A DNA stretch of 64,000 nucleotides from Mesocentrotus franciscanus (GCA_037976565.1 CP137684.1:24417010-24481009), one strand, 5' to 3'. Shown: positions 1 through 13,482, counted from the stretch's first letter. Program-made: numbers and translations. The notes: generated by a model not told the origin, from the sequence alone.

Positions 1-109
1 CAAAAATATCATCAACCTTTTCCTAATCACGTTTAGTCTTTTGGAAAAATGAAATCTCATGTCCACAACTCAACCATTTGAATAAGCCAATTCCAATCCT
101 TATATCAGC

Positions 110-236
110 ATCATTATTATTAATATTGTTATTATTATTATAATTATTTATATTAACATCATTATTATTATTATTATTATCATCATTATTTTTATTATTA
201 TCATTGTTAATATTACAATCATTATTATAAAAGTAA
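110..236. repeat. (ATT/ATC)n microsatellite
   Basis: Imperfect trinucleotide run of att/atc/aat units just upstream of the first visible exon, in the intron that precedes it. Open frames through it code only Asn-rich low complexity and are not genes. Confidence 0.9.
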
Positions 237-280
237 ATCATAAGATTGTTTCACATTTTGATTTTACCACTTTGCCATAG

Positions 281-2908
281 ATGTTAATGAGTGTGAGATT
301 GATACAAGTCTCTGTAGTAATGGAAGATGTGTCGACTTGGATGGATCGTACACTTGTGTCTGCAATGCTGGATTCACATTAGTAAATGCAAACTCTTGCA
401 ATGGTATGTCTAAATACATTTTTCTTTTTCCATAAGGAGTAAAATTGAAAATACAGGAAAATAAAAACAAACAAATCAATATTAAGTTCATTCAGTTTCA
501 TGCAGCATTTAATGACGGCATAGGCCATTATCCTTATAGCATTTTAATATAGTTTTTTGCATGTTATTTTATACTTGCATATTTCTAAAGTGTGTAACAA
601 CTTTTCAAATTAAACACAAAAAAATGTGAAGACAAATTATAATTCACACCAGACAGAATGTGGTAGAAATTCGGCCATTTAATTGGTAAGGATATGAATG
701 ATTAAGTTGTTAATTGTTCATGTTCATGTATGAAAATGACTTGATATATTCCTTATAAATCATCTGACGAGGCTTGTATTGCATATATTTTACACTTTTC
801 ATGTGTAGTCTCCTTATGACAATCTTGTTTGATGTAAAATAAACCTAAATGTATTAATGTGTTTTTTCATGGAGGAAACACATTGAAGTATGCATAAATA
901 TATTGGCTTCATGTCTTTTGGGGTTTCTTTTTCTCTGTGTATATTATCCAGCTCTCCCAAGCGGTCTTTCCACTAGTCGAGTGACTGTGCAGATTACAGG
1001 ACAAAGTCTGAATGGTAAAACCCTGACGTATACAACAGAATTAACCAATAGGTCATCCGCCATATTCATGGAATATGAAGTTGCATTCTGTTTCATTGTA
1101 AGTATATCTTTCTTCACCTATGCTAGAAAATTGATGACAATTCTGTAGACGTAAATATGTACACGTGGGCGCCTCTTTAGCTTGCAAATGTAACACACTA
1201 CATGTACACGATATAGATCACATTACGATGTTTGTACATATGTCAGGAAGTACAGTAGACTACTGGAACTTTGTAATAAAGTGTTGTTTCCTCCTGAGAA
1301 ATGCTACATGTAGATCCATTGAAAGCAAGAGAGAATATAACTTACGGTAGTCTTTTGTTATATGCCTCCGCCACTGAAGATGGTGCGGAAGGCATTGTTT
1401 TATCGACTTTACTTGCCCGTCCGTCCGTCCATCCCGATTTAACAAAGCTTGGATGAAATATGTAAATACAAAAAGTCACATGACTATGTAACGGTAGGTC
1501 GAATTAAAAAAGATTGTTTCAAAAGATGCGCAAGACTTGAATGAAAAAAGTAATAAAATGTCACCGCAAAATGTAAAGGGGGCTTATATACCCCGGGCTA
1601 TATAGGGTTAAGATTAACAGGGATAAGATTCCTCCGCCGATTTCAAGATTCCAACAGCAACAAAAAACAATTTAAAAATGTAAATAAAACAAAAATATTC
1701 TCATCTGAACAATGTTATAGAGTCCCATAAAGTAATATGGGATAACATATATTTCTCAAATTTAGAATTTAAATGCAAGGAAAAATCAAAACGTGTCCTT
1801 TTATGTAAATATATTTTAAAGTTTTCTGTGGAAATGGGGCATGGCCCCCTTTTTCTCCCGTAAGGGGGCGTTGCCCCCTTTATTCCCGCAAGGGGGCATT
1901 GCCACCAGACCCCCATTTAATCTTCCTCCTTTTGGGGAATTTCTCTGTCTCATTCCTGGATTAAGTATGCATGAGCATGCAAAGATGAACTGATTGGATC
2001 TTGGGTGAAAGAGGTCAAAAGTCGAAGGTCACATGGTAATGAAAGTGTTAAACTCACCAGAAAATATATCTTCACCGCGATAATTATCATTTCCATTTAT
2101 GAGGATTACAATTTTAAACGAAATTAGTTGGGTTGCTGTTAAGGTCAGAAGAACATTGGTCAACTAACATATCGGAAACACAGTCACATTCATCTTCTAT
2201 AACCCATAGCAGTTCAGAGTTAAGAGTGTTCTTATTTATTATATAAATCAGTTTTGCTTCCTCGAATTAGCAACAATTAACCCGTTCAGCTCGGGAACCG
2301 AGATTTCTCGGGCCCCGAGGTACCTACTCACAAACGGGAACCGAGATTTCTCGGGTCCGAGCAAGGGCTACTTTCGTTGCATAAAAGTACATCTATTTAC
2401 CTTCTAAATACAATATAAATTACCTGTATACAAACATTGAACCCTTGGCTACATGCACCTCATTTTTACCGACTGTAGTTGCGTACTTTTTGTTTTATTA
2501 CAAGTTTAGCATGAAAATGCTAAGTCCTCTTTCAGGATATTCGTATAGAAGGACATGCAAGTCAGTTTACGTTATTTTCATAGGATTTTCGGATTCGCTG
2601 GGTCTACTATACCTAGGACTCGACTGTGTATATATACGTATAAGCGCAAGCCGGACATTATGATTTTACAAGCAGCGAATTCCACACTCGCTCAGGATAC
2701 CTTTGTATACGGCACGCGCGCTCTCAGCTCAGGTCACTCATGCGTATATTGAGGAGATTAGCTAGTCTCGATATAGTCCATCCCATTATTTCAATTCAAG
2801 GTTGTCGGCTATTATTTACTTATCTTGCCATAAAGTGTCGGAGTCACAGAGTTTTTCTATTTGGTACAGTACAGTAGAGAGAAAAAAGAGAGAGAACAAT
2901 CATTTCTC

Positions 2909-2946
<38 letters not shown>

Positions 2947-5900
2947 TGTGATTTATATAGCGCATAATAATCATCGATGATAATCCTCTATGCGCTTTAC
3001 ATTTATACATTACTGTTACATTTATACAACTTACATTATCAAATACATATTACATATTAGGCCTACATTATTACATACATATTATAGATAATTACATTAT
3101 TACATACAAATTACAAATCAGCTTTCTGTCTGTGACATTTTACTTCATCACATCTTCTTGTTCATTCCTTTATCTTTACCACTTATACCCCCCCCCCGAA
3201 AAAACAGGGTTATCTGAAGCTATATACATTACATGTAGTATACAAGGATCATCAATGCTGTATGTCAGGTTCATTGTGAATCAATTATACCCTTCCGCTC
3301 TCTTCTATTGTTGGAGTTTATAACCATGACAACGACCTTTACCCTTGGCCACGTCCTTTGTTCTTCTTACGTAACTTAGCTGAAGGTGCATTGGCCTAAG
3401 ACATAACTCTTTTCGTATATTCTATATAGGTCCCAAATACTTGCAAATATTTCTGTGTCACATTCATCTTCTATAACCCATAGCAGTTCAGAGTTAAGAG
3501 TGTTCTTATTTATTATATAAATCAGTTTTGCTTCCTCGAATTAGCAACAATTAATATTCTTTCAACTCCTTCTTAGTTTGAACAACACAAAAAATATTGA
3601 ATGAACCAGTGCAAAAGGAAATTGCGAACTGTTAGTGCAAAATTGCCAATCTGTACTCGAAAAAAGTGATAAATGATTAGTTGTAATTAAATCACTTCGA
3701 TTTGAGAATGGCACAGTATACTGCATCCGACTCCTTTTTTTTTTTGGGGGGGGGGTGATTATAATGTGTATACATGTATAATGTGTATCTCCTAGCATTC
3801 TAAATCTAAAGATAATGCGAAAATGTCACTGAGAGGAGACAGTGTTTTTATTTCTGATCATTTTGATGATTCCAGAACCTCAAAGTAGTTACATCAATCT
3901 GTGTGTACTACATAATCAACCTTTCTTCATTTGAGACTTCAATTTTTCAGTGCATGACTGGAACTGAACTTTATCTTTGACAAAAAAAAAGATTAAAGGA
4001 AATAAATTCTTATGAACTATGTATCAAGCATACTCTGATTCTGGTTTTCTCTACTTTGTCATTTATCAGTTCAGCCAATATGTAAGGGGACAGTTAGGTT
4101 CTCAACTTGTCGATGCTAATTGCATAGTGCTGTCATTTAGCCAAGGTAGTGTAGTCGGTGAGGTGCAAGTGGAACTTGCCGCTGCCAGCCAAAGTGTAGC
4201 AGATGGGCTTGCTATGAGTTTATCTGCCTTATCTTCCAACATTGATCAAGCTTTATCAGCCAATGGTCAAACTCTGGTAGCGTCCATATCGGCAAATGGT
4301 AAGAGTAAAAGATAGACTTTTCCCCCCTGCCATTCTTCTCTTAATACACCTTACAAGAGGATATTGTATTCCACATACAAAATATTATCTTTTTATTTGT
4401 CAAAACAAATCATTTAGTTGTTTGTGGCTGGATATCTTGAAATGAGTTTAGTTGTCTGCAATGTATAAAAAGCCACTTTCGCTAATGACAGGCAATAGAC
4501 ACAACCGACAAGTCAATTTCAGATACTTTTGTATTAGAAATTAGTATAGCCTTGCAACTGTGAATAATTTGTGATTTTAATTTGATGGTTCTATTTTATT
4601 TGCAATATCATATCTAAGATTTACCACAATAAATAATTGTATATATACGTATTATTTGCTAGTTTATCTAAACTACGCCACCATCGAGAACTTTAAAGAA
4701 CGTCACAATCGCGCATGCCCCACCCCCAAATACATCGCCTTCCCAGGGTTCACATGCGCAACGCACGTCCGCCATGCATCCTCTTTCTATTCTCGCTTGG
4801 CGGGTAGAACGACATACAGCTAATCACTGCTTTTAAATTATCACTAAGGGCTTGAGTTAGCATCTGATGCACCCACGTGATAAGATGCTGTTTTTAAGAT
4901 ACCCTACAACAAATAGTGTTTGTTTTTTTTCAAATTTGTGACAACAAATTTTACACTTTAAATTATGATATCTTGGAGTGACTTGCATTTGAACCGATGG
5001 CTATGTCATCATACAATATCGAATCAAAGATGGTTATGTATCAATACCAAGGCAAGAAAATGCATGGGTTTGTCACACATGGCGTTTGACATTGTCCAAT
5101 TCATGGGATTCGACTCCTGTGCAGTCACCCGTGAAGAGATGCCCAACAAAAATGGTACCAAAAGAAGTAGGAGGAATTACTCTACTTATTATATTTCATA
5201 CTTATAGTTCTATAAATAAGGCAATTTCACAGATTGTACACATATAGCTGTCGAAGCACATTTCGTATTAGCTAAACTGTATTATTATTATCATTATTAT
5301 TATTTATTCATATCAAAGTAGTTATGGAGTTCTTGTGTTATATACTGGCTATACCTTGTCAATAAATTACCTTTAAAATAAGCTGGTCAGTTATCATAAT
5401 TAATTTAAATCATTCATATATCTTTGAAATGAACAGTTCAGTGCGATCAATCAAATTGCCAGAACGGCGGGGCATGTACTTCTTCTGGACAGTCTTGTAA
5501 TTGCCCAGCTGGTTTTACAGGGGACCTTTGCCAGAATGGTAAGTTGTGTAATGTCTTCATAAATGGTGATCCTCAAAGAATGTCGGTTCAGACAATGAAT
5601 CGATGATTACAATTATAATAACAAACTTTTACTTTAATAGATTTTGTTATTCTGTCGTTTTAGTGTGTTTATGCTCCCTCTCACTCACTCTCACTAGGCA
5701 TATACAGTCAAACCCGCTTTATAATGCCCACCTGTCTACAAAGACCACGTTTTTTCCCCTTGAAAATGGTTTCTCATTGAAACATGTACTAAAGAAACCT
5801 GTCTACAAAGACCACTTTTTGTGTTTCCCTTGGGTGGTCGCTATAGACAGGTTTGACGGTATATATTTATGATTATATATATACAGTATCACATTAAATG

Positions 5901-8900
5901 GATGTAAGGGTACTCGCTTTTGTTTGCACAGTCACAACTGATTGCGCGTACATGTACATGTATATTTTTCTGGTCTTATTTTCATAATCGCATATTTTAT
6001 CTATTTTTATTCCAGCTGCTCAAGGATTGTCGAATGGAGCAATCATTGGTATTGCTCTAGGAGTATTCGGTTTTGTTCTCGTCCTCATAACATGTGTCTG
6101 CTGCGTTTTCATACAAGGTGTCAGACGAAATCAAGCCACAAAATTGATGCTCGCGTGAGTATTACCATAAATTTACAAATGAGCAAGCTCAAGCTATTAC
6201 TTCCCATAAGTTATTAACCACATCAATGATCTCAGTATATATGACGACTGTAGCTAGGTGTACTAGAGCTTGAATCAGACAAAACAAAAATTAAAAGGTA
6301 GTTTATGTTGACAATTCCATGGTGACAATGCCATAATACAATTCAATAATACTTAGTAAAGTCTGGGACCTATATATGGATTTTGGACTTGCATTATATG
6401 TATCTAGAGGGCCTTGCCAAGTGGTATAACTCTTATTGCCATTTTGTATGCATGATAATTAGAAATTATCTACCTATCTATTTATCAATCTGTCTACCTA
6501 TATGTAGATACCTCTATCTACCTATCTGCATTTATATATTCATCTATGTACCTATGTACCTATATATCTGTCTTCCTACCTGTCTATTTATCTAACTGTC
6601 TTCCTATATGTAACTACAGATCCCTCTCGATCTCTCTTTGAGATGCAGAGAACCACTTGATTGGCCCATTACAGTTCTCAGTGATGGTCTTCTGTCTCAG
6701 CACATTTTATAAATTTGGTGATACTATAACTCACAATGTTTACACTTATAACAACAAATATAACAATGTTTTTGTTTTCTTCAGTGAAGAACGGTATTAC
6801 GATCCGCGTAGACAAAATAGAGGCTTCTACGGAAACGAATCTTTTAATGGTTCCGAGGAGTACGATTCCCTTGAAGGACGCCGGTATGCTGTTGGTCAAG
6901 CATTGGATCGACTGCGCAGAAGTGATGCACCGGTATAAACAGTTTCCTTGGCCATGTGTTTCACGCTTTATATACCACACAAATAATCTCCCTGTTCAAC
7001 ATGGAATTTATCATGTACTAGATATACCAAAGGCTTTCCATAATTTGCCCCCAAAATAACCAATATGTAGTTTTCAAACACCTGCACTTCATTTTACATC
7101 GCTTATAGTGCAAAATGTTGTGTACGAAAGTTATAGGAAATTTATTACCATTCCTTACCACACCATCCTTGCCTACTTTAAACGACGGCATGCATGAAAT
7201 TTATCGAGAAATGAAAATGTGTTTCATTTTAGTCTCTTACATTTATGTTCCTCATTTGTTTACTATTGTTTCATATTCATAGGGAAAAGAGTTCCTATAC
7301 AAAATATGCAATTTTCTCAAAACAATTATAGTAATTGCTAAATGTTTAGAATGCATATTGGTATAACCATAATTTACACTTGTTTATGTTGGGCTATGTG
7401 TGCTTTAAACAAAATGATTCTTTATGCAACTTATACAATGAATTTGACCCCGGCACAGCAAAGGTTATCAACATAACCACAAATATTGAAACCAAAACAA
7501 CTCTCAGCATTGAAATTCCTCAAGGCATGGAGGGGGCATGTGCACCCCCCCCTTTACATAGCCCTTAGGAGCTATACCACTGCTTGAAATACCCACAAAA
7601 ATGTCAAAATCTGAATATCAGTAAGGAATTATCAGTAGATGTACGATGAATGATCACATTGAATAGACCTGTTTACTAACTTCCAATTTGTGCGTGTTTC
7701 TTCTCGCCCATTACCAGTCATTTCATTCACGTGCTAATGATTTCACCTTTATGAATGGGATTCACTTTGCTTACATTAGTTCTTTCTATGTTGGACAATC
7801 ATCTGACAAGTTGTTGACTAGTCAAAAGAAACATTTGTTTAAAAAGTATCAATACAATTAGTAAACAGGTATAGTGAATGTTTATTTATTTTGGTGTGAT
7901 TTATTGTTCATGATTCATATGGGTTCTTGGTTATCTCTTTTTAAATCAGTATCTATATCTGTTGATGATTTATAGATTATGTTTGACAGAATCAAAAAAA
8001 TATCAGGTCATTTTGTATTGTTTGTCTTGCCAACAGCCTTATGAAGATCGCAATTTCAGGACTCCCTATGTGGTAGATGGAAGTGAAATGGTATGTAGAA
8101 GATTATTTGCATTCGACAATTCTCTGCATTCGCAGTGTCATTGATCAGGAGAGTTCGGCCAACCATATTTGAGTTTGACACAATTTGCAAATACTGCTTT
8201 GATGGGCAGACACAAAACAAAAATACACCATGTTCTGACCAACTGAAATCAAGTTGGTCAAACTTTTGTATATAGATGGCTCTGGGTACTTGTAATACGG
8301 TATGCCACCTATCATATGTCGCGGGCCAATTTCCAACTTCTGGGCTCGACATAAAATTTGATACATACAGAGTAATCAATGAAGAACTTCCAAACATGTC
8401 AATTCCTTTCTTCTAAGAACTATACGTGATTGATATAAGTTACCCCTTTAGATTAGTGGGAAAGTCACTCTGGACAGTTTTAAAGCTGCCTTTTCAAAAT
8501 TCTTAATATGTTTAAATTAATGTTAATAATACTAATGATAATGATCTGGGTTTGTAATAGTGCTTAATACATTGGCAATGTCTCTAAGCACCTTATTGTT
8601 GGCATTACACCAGCCATCGGATTCAGACTTTCCCGCACACAATGCATGCAAATGTATGCACATTCTCCACTTCAGAGGTGCTAGCATCCCAGCCAAGTGC
8701 CATTTTACAGATACTCACAATGTTAAGCAAACTGTAGTGACTTTAGCATCATGCCTGGTATCTATTTAATACCTTGGTAGAGATAAGTAAGTGTGGATTC
8801 ATTCCAGCCAAAGGACACTATTGCTTGGTTTGGATTCAAATCTTCGACCCTTGGACAGAAAGACGAATGAATGAACCACAATATACCACTCTATCACAAC

Positions 8901-9527
8901 ACCTCCACTTTGACATTTCGTCTCAGGAAAATAAACCTTTCCCAGTCTTTTATATACTGAAATTCTGTAGACATACATTTATAAATATGTTATTTTGAAA
9001 TGCTTGTCACGTCACATTTTCCCCCTTTCTTTAACCCCTCAATTTTTTTTTTTATTTTAGAGTGTTTTAATCACCATCAGAAAAATTGTTTTATATGTTA
9101 CTATTTCCAGGTTCTTTTACTTCATTCCAAATATGAGCTTTAGAGATATGACTTTAAATATTTTAACTTATATTACTATAACACTCTCAATTACTTCAAC
9201 TTGTGAGTAGACTATGCTGTGCACCCGTTGCACTCGCTGCAAATAAGGCTCGCACGGAACCGAAGTCCAACTTGGGTTCCACGTGCACTGTTTTATATCC
9301 TTACTTCTTAACCGAGAATCCATTAGAAGCCTGGTTACTTTGTTGAGCTTTGTTTTATACATTCTAGCAGTACATATATTATTTTTGTTAAGTAATTGGT
9401 ATACTTTAATACCAAATGATATGTCTTTTCTTTCAAACTTTGATATTTTTTAAAGATTTTTGTTTCTTTTCTTCTTTCTTCTTTATTACAGAACAACGCT
9501 GTGGAGCGAAATCCAATCCATTATTGA
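281..9527 (+). CDS. EGF-SEA-EGF type I membrane protein, 3' part (eight exons)
   Basis: Partial gene; its start lies before the window. Exons read from splice sites and frame: 281-403, 952-1097, 4070-4298, 5437-5538, 6016-6154, 6785-6932, 8037-8090, 9492-9527. Phases 1-1, 1-0, 0-1, 1-1, 1-2, 2-0, 0-0 join to 325 codons and end at TGA-TGA. Residues 1-41 form a calcium-binding EGF domain (DVNEC start, six cysteines, DGSYTC). Residues about 50-165 form a SEA domain split by an intron, with the self-cleavage motif FSQG/SVV near residue 116. Residues 168-200 are a six-cysteine EGF (CQNGGAC, CPAGFTG). Residues 209-233 are a transmembrane helix, followed by VRR as stop-transfer. The tail of about 90 residues is rich in Arg, Tyr and acidic residues, with no known domain seen. 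SEA domains cleave themselves and hold mucin-like or adhesion receptors together at the surface. The exact family is not recognised. The donor after exon 6 (GTATAA) is weak; read through, it gives Val then stop at 6936. The last exon is assigned by phase alone. Confidence 0.82.
1361..1435. repeat. Dispersed foldback repeat with (CCGT)n
   Basis: Imperfect palindrome 'atgcctccgccactgaag' / 'gatggtgcggaaggcat' followed by cgtccgtccgtcc, in the long SEA-domain intron. This looks like a dispersed repeat common in marine invertebrate genomes; that is from memory and not searched here. Confidence 0.5.
1836..1907. repeat. GGGGGCATTGCCCCC short tandem palindromes
   Basis: About two and a half units of roughly 30 bp, each holding a GC hairpin (gggggcgttgccccc, then gggggcattgcc) separated by 'tttattcccgcaa'. 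Intronic; no coding evidence. Confidence 0.55.
2288..2361. repeat. Repeated hairpin gggaaccgagatttctcggg
   Basis: The 20-base motif gggaaccgagatttctcggg occurs twice about 44 bp apart. Each copy can fold through CCGAGA-tt-TCTCGG. It lies at the left inner edge of the segment bounded by the 98-bp repeats. Confidence 0.6.
2909..3010 (-). mobile_element. SINE 3' tail, (AAT)n side first
   Basis: An (aat)n run is followed by gtgatttatatagcgcataa and ctctatgcgctttacattta. On the minus strand this reads as the 'gcgctatataa...(att)n' tail shared with the SINEs at 31.3, 54.2 and 60.4 kb. No tRNA-like head is visible, so it is a truncated copy. Confidence 0.5.
3183..3400 (+). repeat. Dispersed block, inverted copy at 19880-20065
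   Basis: The sequence around 'ggagtttataaccatgacaa', 'gatcatcaatgctgtatgtc' and 'cttacgtaacttagctg' recurs in reverse complement at 19880-20065 with moderate divergence. An unclassified non-coding repeat. Confidence 0.6.
5703..5862. mobile_element. Foldback MITE, TIR TACMGTCAAACC
   Basis: About 160 bp starting tacagtcaaaccc and ending ggtttgacggta, with inner inverted pieces (cacctgtctacaaagaccac / tggtcgctatagacaggt). Outer TA bases fit a Tc1/mariner-type TA target. It sits in the intron between the second EGF exon and the transmembrane exon. No coding capacity. Confidence 0.7.
6460..6605. repeat. Degenerate (CTAT/CTAC)n tetranucleotide repeat
   Basis: Run of ctatctac, ctacctat and similar units in the intron between the transmembrane and first tail exons. 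The apparent Leu/Tyr/Ile-rich open frame here is a repeat artefact. Confidence 0.8.
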
Positions 9528-10480
9528 TGACCATGAAAATTACCTACGGACAAAGAACGAATATGACAACGGAACTCAGAAAAAAGAATATAGTGAATTC
9601 GTTATATATTTCTTATGGATAAATGGGTTCTCTTCTAGATAGGCTAAATATCAAAGTGTATACAATCATATTATTAAATTAATTAAAGGCTTACTTGCAT
9701 TTGACCGAATGACTGATTGAATTGATGTAGTAATGCTTAACTCACATCATTCTAAAAAGCCTGCTTTTCAGCAAGTCTCTGTTACAAACATAAAACTAAT
9801 GATATAAATATCAAATTGAATATAAGTATATAAATGAATTTAATGCAATTTACTGTATCTGTGAGTAGATAAGGGCTGCATTGTTAATCTAAAAATGGTT
9901 TGATATCATTTTGTTTTATTGATCAAGTAATTTATATTCATCATCCAAAAGCATAAATGTGGTCACATATGCTTTCTCCCTGAAATTTTGTCTAAAGAGC
10001 TGATCTTATCTCATGCTTTCAATATGGACCAATTTCAAGTCTTTAAAATAGTACAAATTTTCTATAGTTTTATTTCAATTGCTTATGTTAGCGAGGAGTA
10101 CAACATTCCCCTCTTTCTCTTTCTATATGTATATGTATATAATCTATGTAAGTAAGTAAGTTTCTTTTTTTTAGTGGTCTAACAAAAGTTGTTATTTGGC
10201 ATTGCACCTTGTCGTCTTTTTTTCTTTTCTTTTATTACATTTTTCTTGATTAATATTGACATTGCTTCTTTTTGGTTCTCCAATATTTCACGTTATGTTA
10301 ATTACAAGCAAATTGTTGATTATGTAATATTTTATTGTACTTAAGTCCTCAATGTATTCATTTAATTGTATTTCGTTTTTGAATGTATTGTACTTGTTTG
10401 TATAATTACTTGTTGGAAATATGGAAATAAATTCAAATCAAATCTAATCAAATATATATATATATTAGATGAATAAACCT
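9528..10480 (+). other. Probable 3' UTR of the EGF-SEA gene
   Basis: AT-rich non-coding DNA after the TGATGA stop. Candidate poly(A) signals AATAAA lie at 10426 and 10472. The stretch before 10450, ending 'aaataaattcaaatcaaatc', also resembles the 3' tail of a LINE, so the true transcript end is uncertain. Confidence 0.4.
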
Positions 10481-11357
10481 TTGAATTGATCTGATTTTGT
10501 ATCAATAGATTTAAATGCATATGGTGTAGAAAGGAGCTATCAAGTACACAGAATGATGATCTTATGGGGTCAATCCACAGTGCTAAAACAATACAAACAG
10601 TAACTTTGAATCTTTCCATTATGAAAATGATTTTTTTATTTATGTTTTACCTCTGGCTCTTTTACTTGTGACATTTTTGCCAGGCACCAATGTAACCCCC
10701 CCTCCTCTCCAACCACCACCACTACCACCAGGAATAATTTTCCTCCCACTTGCTTGACTTGCTGTAATGTAATTAAATAATTTTATAAGAAGGACTTTTT
10801 TCTTCTGCTAATTATTAAAAGGTTAAGCTGATTATAAATTAAGGAAAGTGCTAACTAAATTTCCACTCAGGTTGTGTAACTTTTTTTATAACGTCTCGCT
10901 ACAATAATGATGTAGAAATGAATTGCTATGGAAACAAAAAAAAAGCATAAATGTACCTCTGTTTTTTTTTATACAAAGCAGGCATTCAATATATTTGTCA
11001 TGTATCACAATTAAATGCAAATTTATTAACGCACGCAAACTTTCTTGTGTCTCATTGCCCTTTGAAAATATGAATTTTTGTTTAATTTCTATATTCATGT
11101 TCCTCCAAAGTATTTCATTATACAGTACTAGGGTTACCCCTTATAAGTCTTTCATGTTTTTATATATTTTTGTTTAATGATATGTATTTTTTCATTAGAT
11201 ATATATTTTAAATAGCATCACGAATAACTGAAATAAATGTTCCAATAGGGAAAACTGCTGAATACTTATTTGAGTCCATGTGTGATTCATACACTTTATA
11301 TTTTCAATAACGACAAGTTAAGACATGTGTGTATACTATTATTATTAGTAGTAGTAA

Positions 11358-11398
<41 letters not shown>

Positions 11399-13482
11399 TA
11401 GTAGTAGTAGTAGTAGTAGTAGTAGTATCATCATCATTTTCATTGTCATTATTATCACCATACAGAATTATTGTTATCAAAATTATCAATATATATTATA
11501 ATCAAGATCATTATGATTAATTAGTGTTTTTTCAGTATTTTTGGGCACTATACAGATATAATACAATGTAGACATGAGATATGAAGGAATGATTGCTTTA
11601 TAACTAATCATAGAATGGTTCATGGATACATAAGTCATTCAAGGAAAAGGATGAATTGTATAAAATATGAGGAGAAAATAAGAGAAAGGTGTAAAAGACC
11701 AAGATTGAAGTATAAACACAACATATCACAGGAGAGAGAAAGACAGATCGAGACAGGGAGAGACTTACTGAAACAATTTCAATCACCTAAAACGGAGAAA
11801 TAAAATGAAAACGAATGAAGAAGCATTATAAAGAGAGGAAAAATTACGAATACCGTGATAAAAATAAAGTTTTTAGTATTGTCCGGGTTTTGTATGTGTG
11901 TTCGTGTGTTGATGTGGTATTTGGTATGTACAGTGGGTGTACGGGTGTACTCGTGCGTGTGTATGTGTGTTTGTGTGGTATCTGTGTGCGTGCGCGTATG
12001 TGTGAGTGATACGTGCTTTGCGTGCGTTAGGGGCTGGGTAGCGAGGACAATCATAGCTAGGTTGTGTCTTCACTTTGACGACCATGCATTCACAAAACGA
12101 GGATGTCCTCGGTTCGAGAACCCTGAAAATTGTTTTAAAGGGCCCTCTAACCCAACTAACTTAGCCTTTCAAAACATGTATAGCCTACACCTCTACTTAT
12201 AAATATTCCAGCCTAAGATTTTTCAGAAAATCTCTATATTGACCAAAAAATGATAATTACCATCCATTTTTCGCAGATCTCACGCTTGCTTAGCTCCACC
12301 CCTCGAAAAAAGCCAAATACGATCACGTGGCTTGTTGACGCATTTTACGTCATCGCGGGAATGTCCTTGTATTTGTCCTACAACTAAGGATCTTACAACT
12401 CATTGTAATTGATAATTAGGAATGAGGAAATGGCTAGAAACGGTCTGGGATTATCAAGTGCATATTATTTTTCGGATACAATTCTCTTTTTCGTTATTAA
12501 TATTATAGTTTGCCTTTTAAAGACATTTTAATGCCTAAATCACCCTCCTATCACCTTCCTAAGCAGACGATTTTTGCTTAGACTCATACCACAGTCCGTT
12601 TCATTATTTTAGGTGCGCGTTCTTGTCAGCCTGGCGTCATTTTCCTTTAGAACACAAACTATCAAACGAGTGGGCAAAGAGTCCACGGTGTTTATTTTTT
12701 ATCATTTTTTTTAAATTCATGCTTTACGCTTGCGGCTTAGTTTCATTTTTTTCTCCAATTTTATGGCTGGGATCTGCCGATACTATCAAGCCACCAATAA
12801 AGGATTGGGATGCAGAAAGGAGGAGAAGACTGTGAGGACTGCAGCTGAGAAAGGAAAACAAATGAGGGTAATTTTCCACTTAGAATACTAACTGTTAGGC
12901 CTCTAGCGTTTCAGTTTAGATCACTCGTTGCAATTCGTTGTCACTCCGATATGCACTTTCAATTTCACCGTACGCGCATGGGAGTACGAGGTTGTATTGA
13001 TTATAACCTCGTACATTGGATGAGACGATGAGTGGTTTAGTCTATATTTTATCACTCTCAGTCAGTTGACAATTTATATAATGTCTAGATCTACCGGTCT
13101 GCTTCTGCCTTCTGCCTCTGCCTCAGGCGCCTCGTCGAGCTTTGGCCCGGGCTCTGGCTCAAACTGATAGGGTTTGATGTTACTGTGGTCAATTTTCAGC
13201 GCTTGTTCAGAACTGTGAGTGTGTGACCATATTTCCGACCCGTGACTCCGGCGTGGAGATACCCTACTATAACATACCAAAATCAACTAAATCTTAAACA
13301 ATTGTTTAAATATTGGTCATGATGTATAAGTCGTTATCTTTCTTACCTGTCTCGTGTCAATTATCTTATCTTTTTTGGAGCATTTTCCTAAAAACGAAGA
13401 CATTAGTATACATGCACTTTCTCACAGGTTTCACGGCAAACCGATGCACAATACAGATGCATACCGACTATGGGGTGCGGGC
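10481..13482. other. Intergenic DNA with microsatellites
   Basis: No gene seen. It contains an (AGT)n run at 11347-11428 and GT-rich sequence at 11880-12010. A short GC-richer patch near 12300-12400 carries cacgtgg and tttacgtcatcgcggg, promoter-like words without further support. The Ser-, Val- or Cys-rich open frames here are repeat artefacts. Confidence 0.6.
11347..11428. repeat. (AGT)n microsatellite
   Basis: About 27 near-perfect agt units with one break (tagtagtatagtag). Not coding. Confidence 0.95.

Larger units (their letters stand above)
2183..3554. repeat. 98-bp perfect direct repeat flanking 1.18 kb
   Basis: Bases 2183-2280 and 3457-3554 are identical over 98 bp (starting gtcacattcatcttctataa, ending gcaacaattaa). 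The interval 2281-3456 holds GC-rich hairpins, a SINE-like tail and a block repeated at 19.9 kb. The whole lies in the intron inside the SEA domain. The repeats do not start TG and end CA, so they are not typical LTRs. Confidence 0.75.

Noticed and set aside
2183..3554. LTR retrotransposon bounded by 98-bp LTRs
   Set aside because: Repeats lack TG...CA ends, no primer-binding site or coding sequence lies between, and 98 bp is short for an LTR.
6657..6938. Independent small gene
   Set aside because: The start codon lies in intron sequence; the conserved part begins exactly at a splice acceptor and continues the EGF-SEA protein in phase.
9460..9642. Frame [20 protein letters not shown] as the last exon
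   Set aside because: It needs a phase that does not match the preceding exons; the phase-0 reading ends at TGATGA after 11 codons. Transcript data could reverse this.
12080..12125. tRNA-like B box (ggttcgagaaccc)
   Set aside because: No A box at the right distance and no acceptor or anticodon stem could be drawn.
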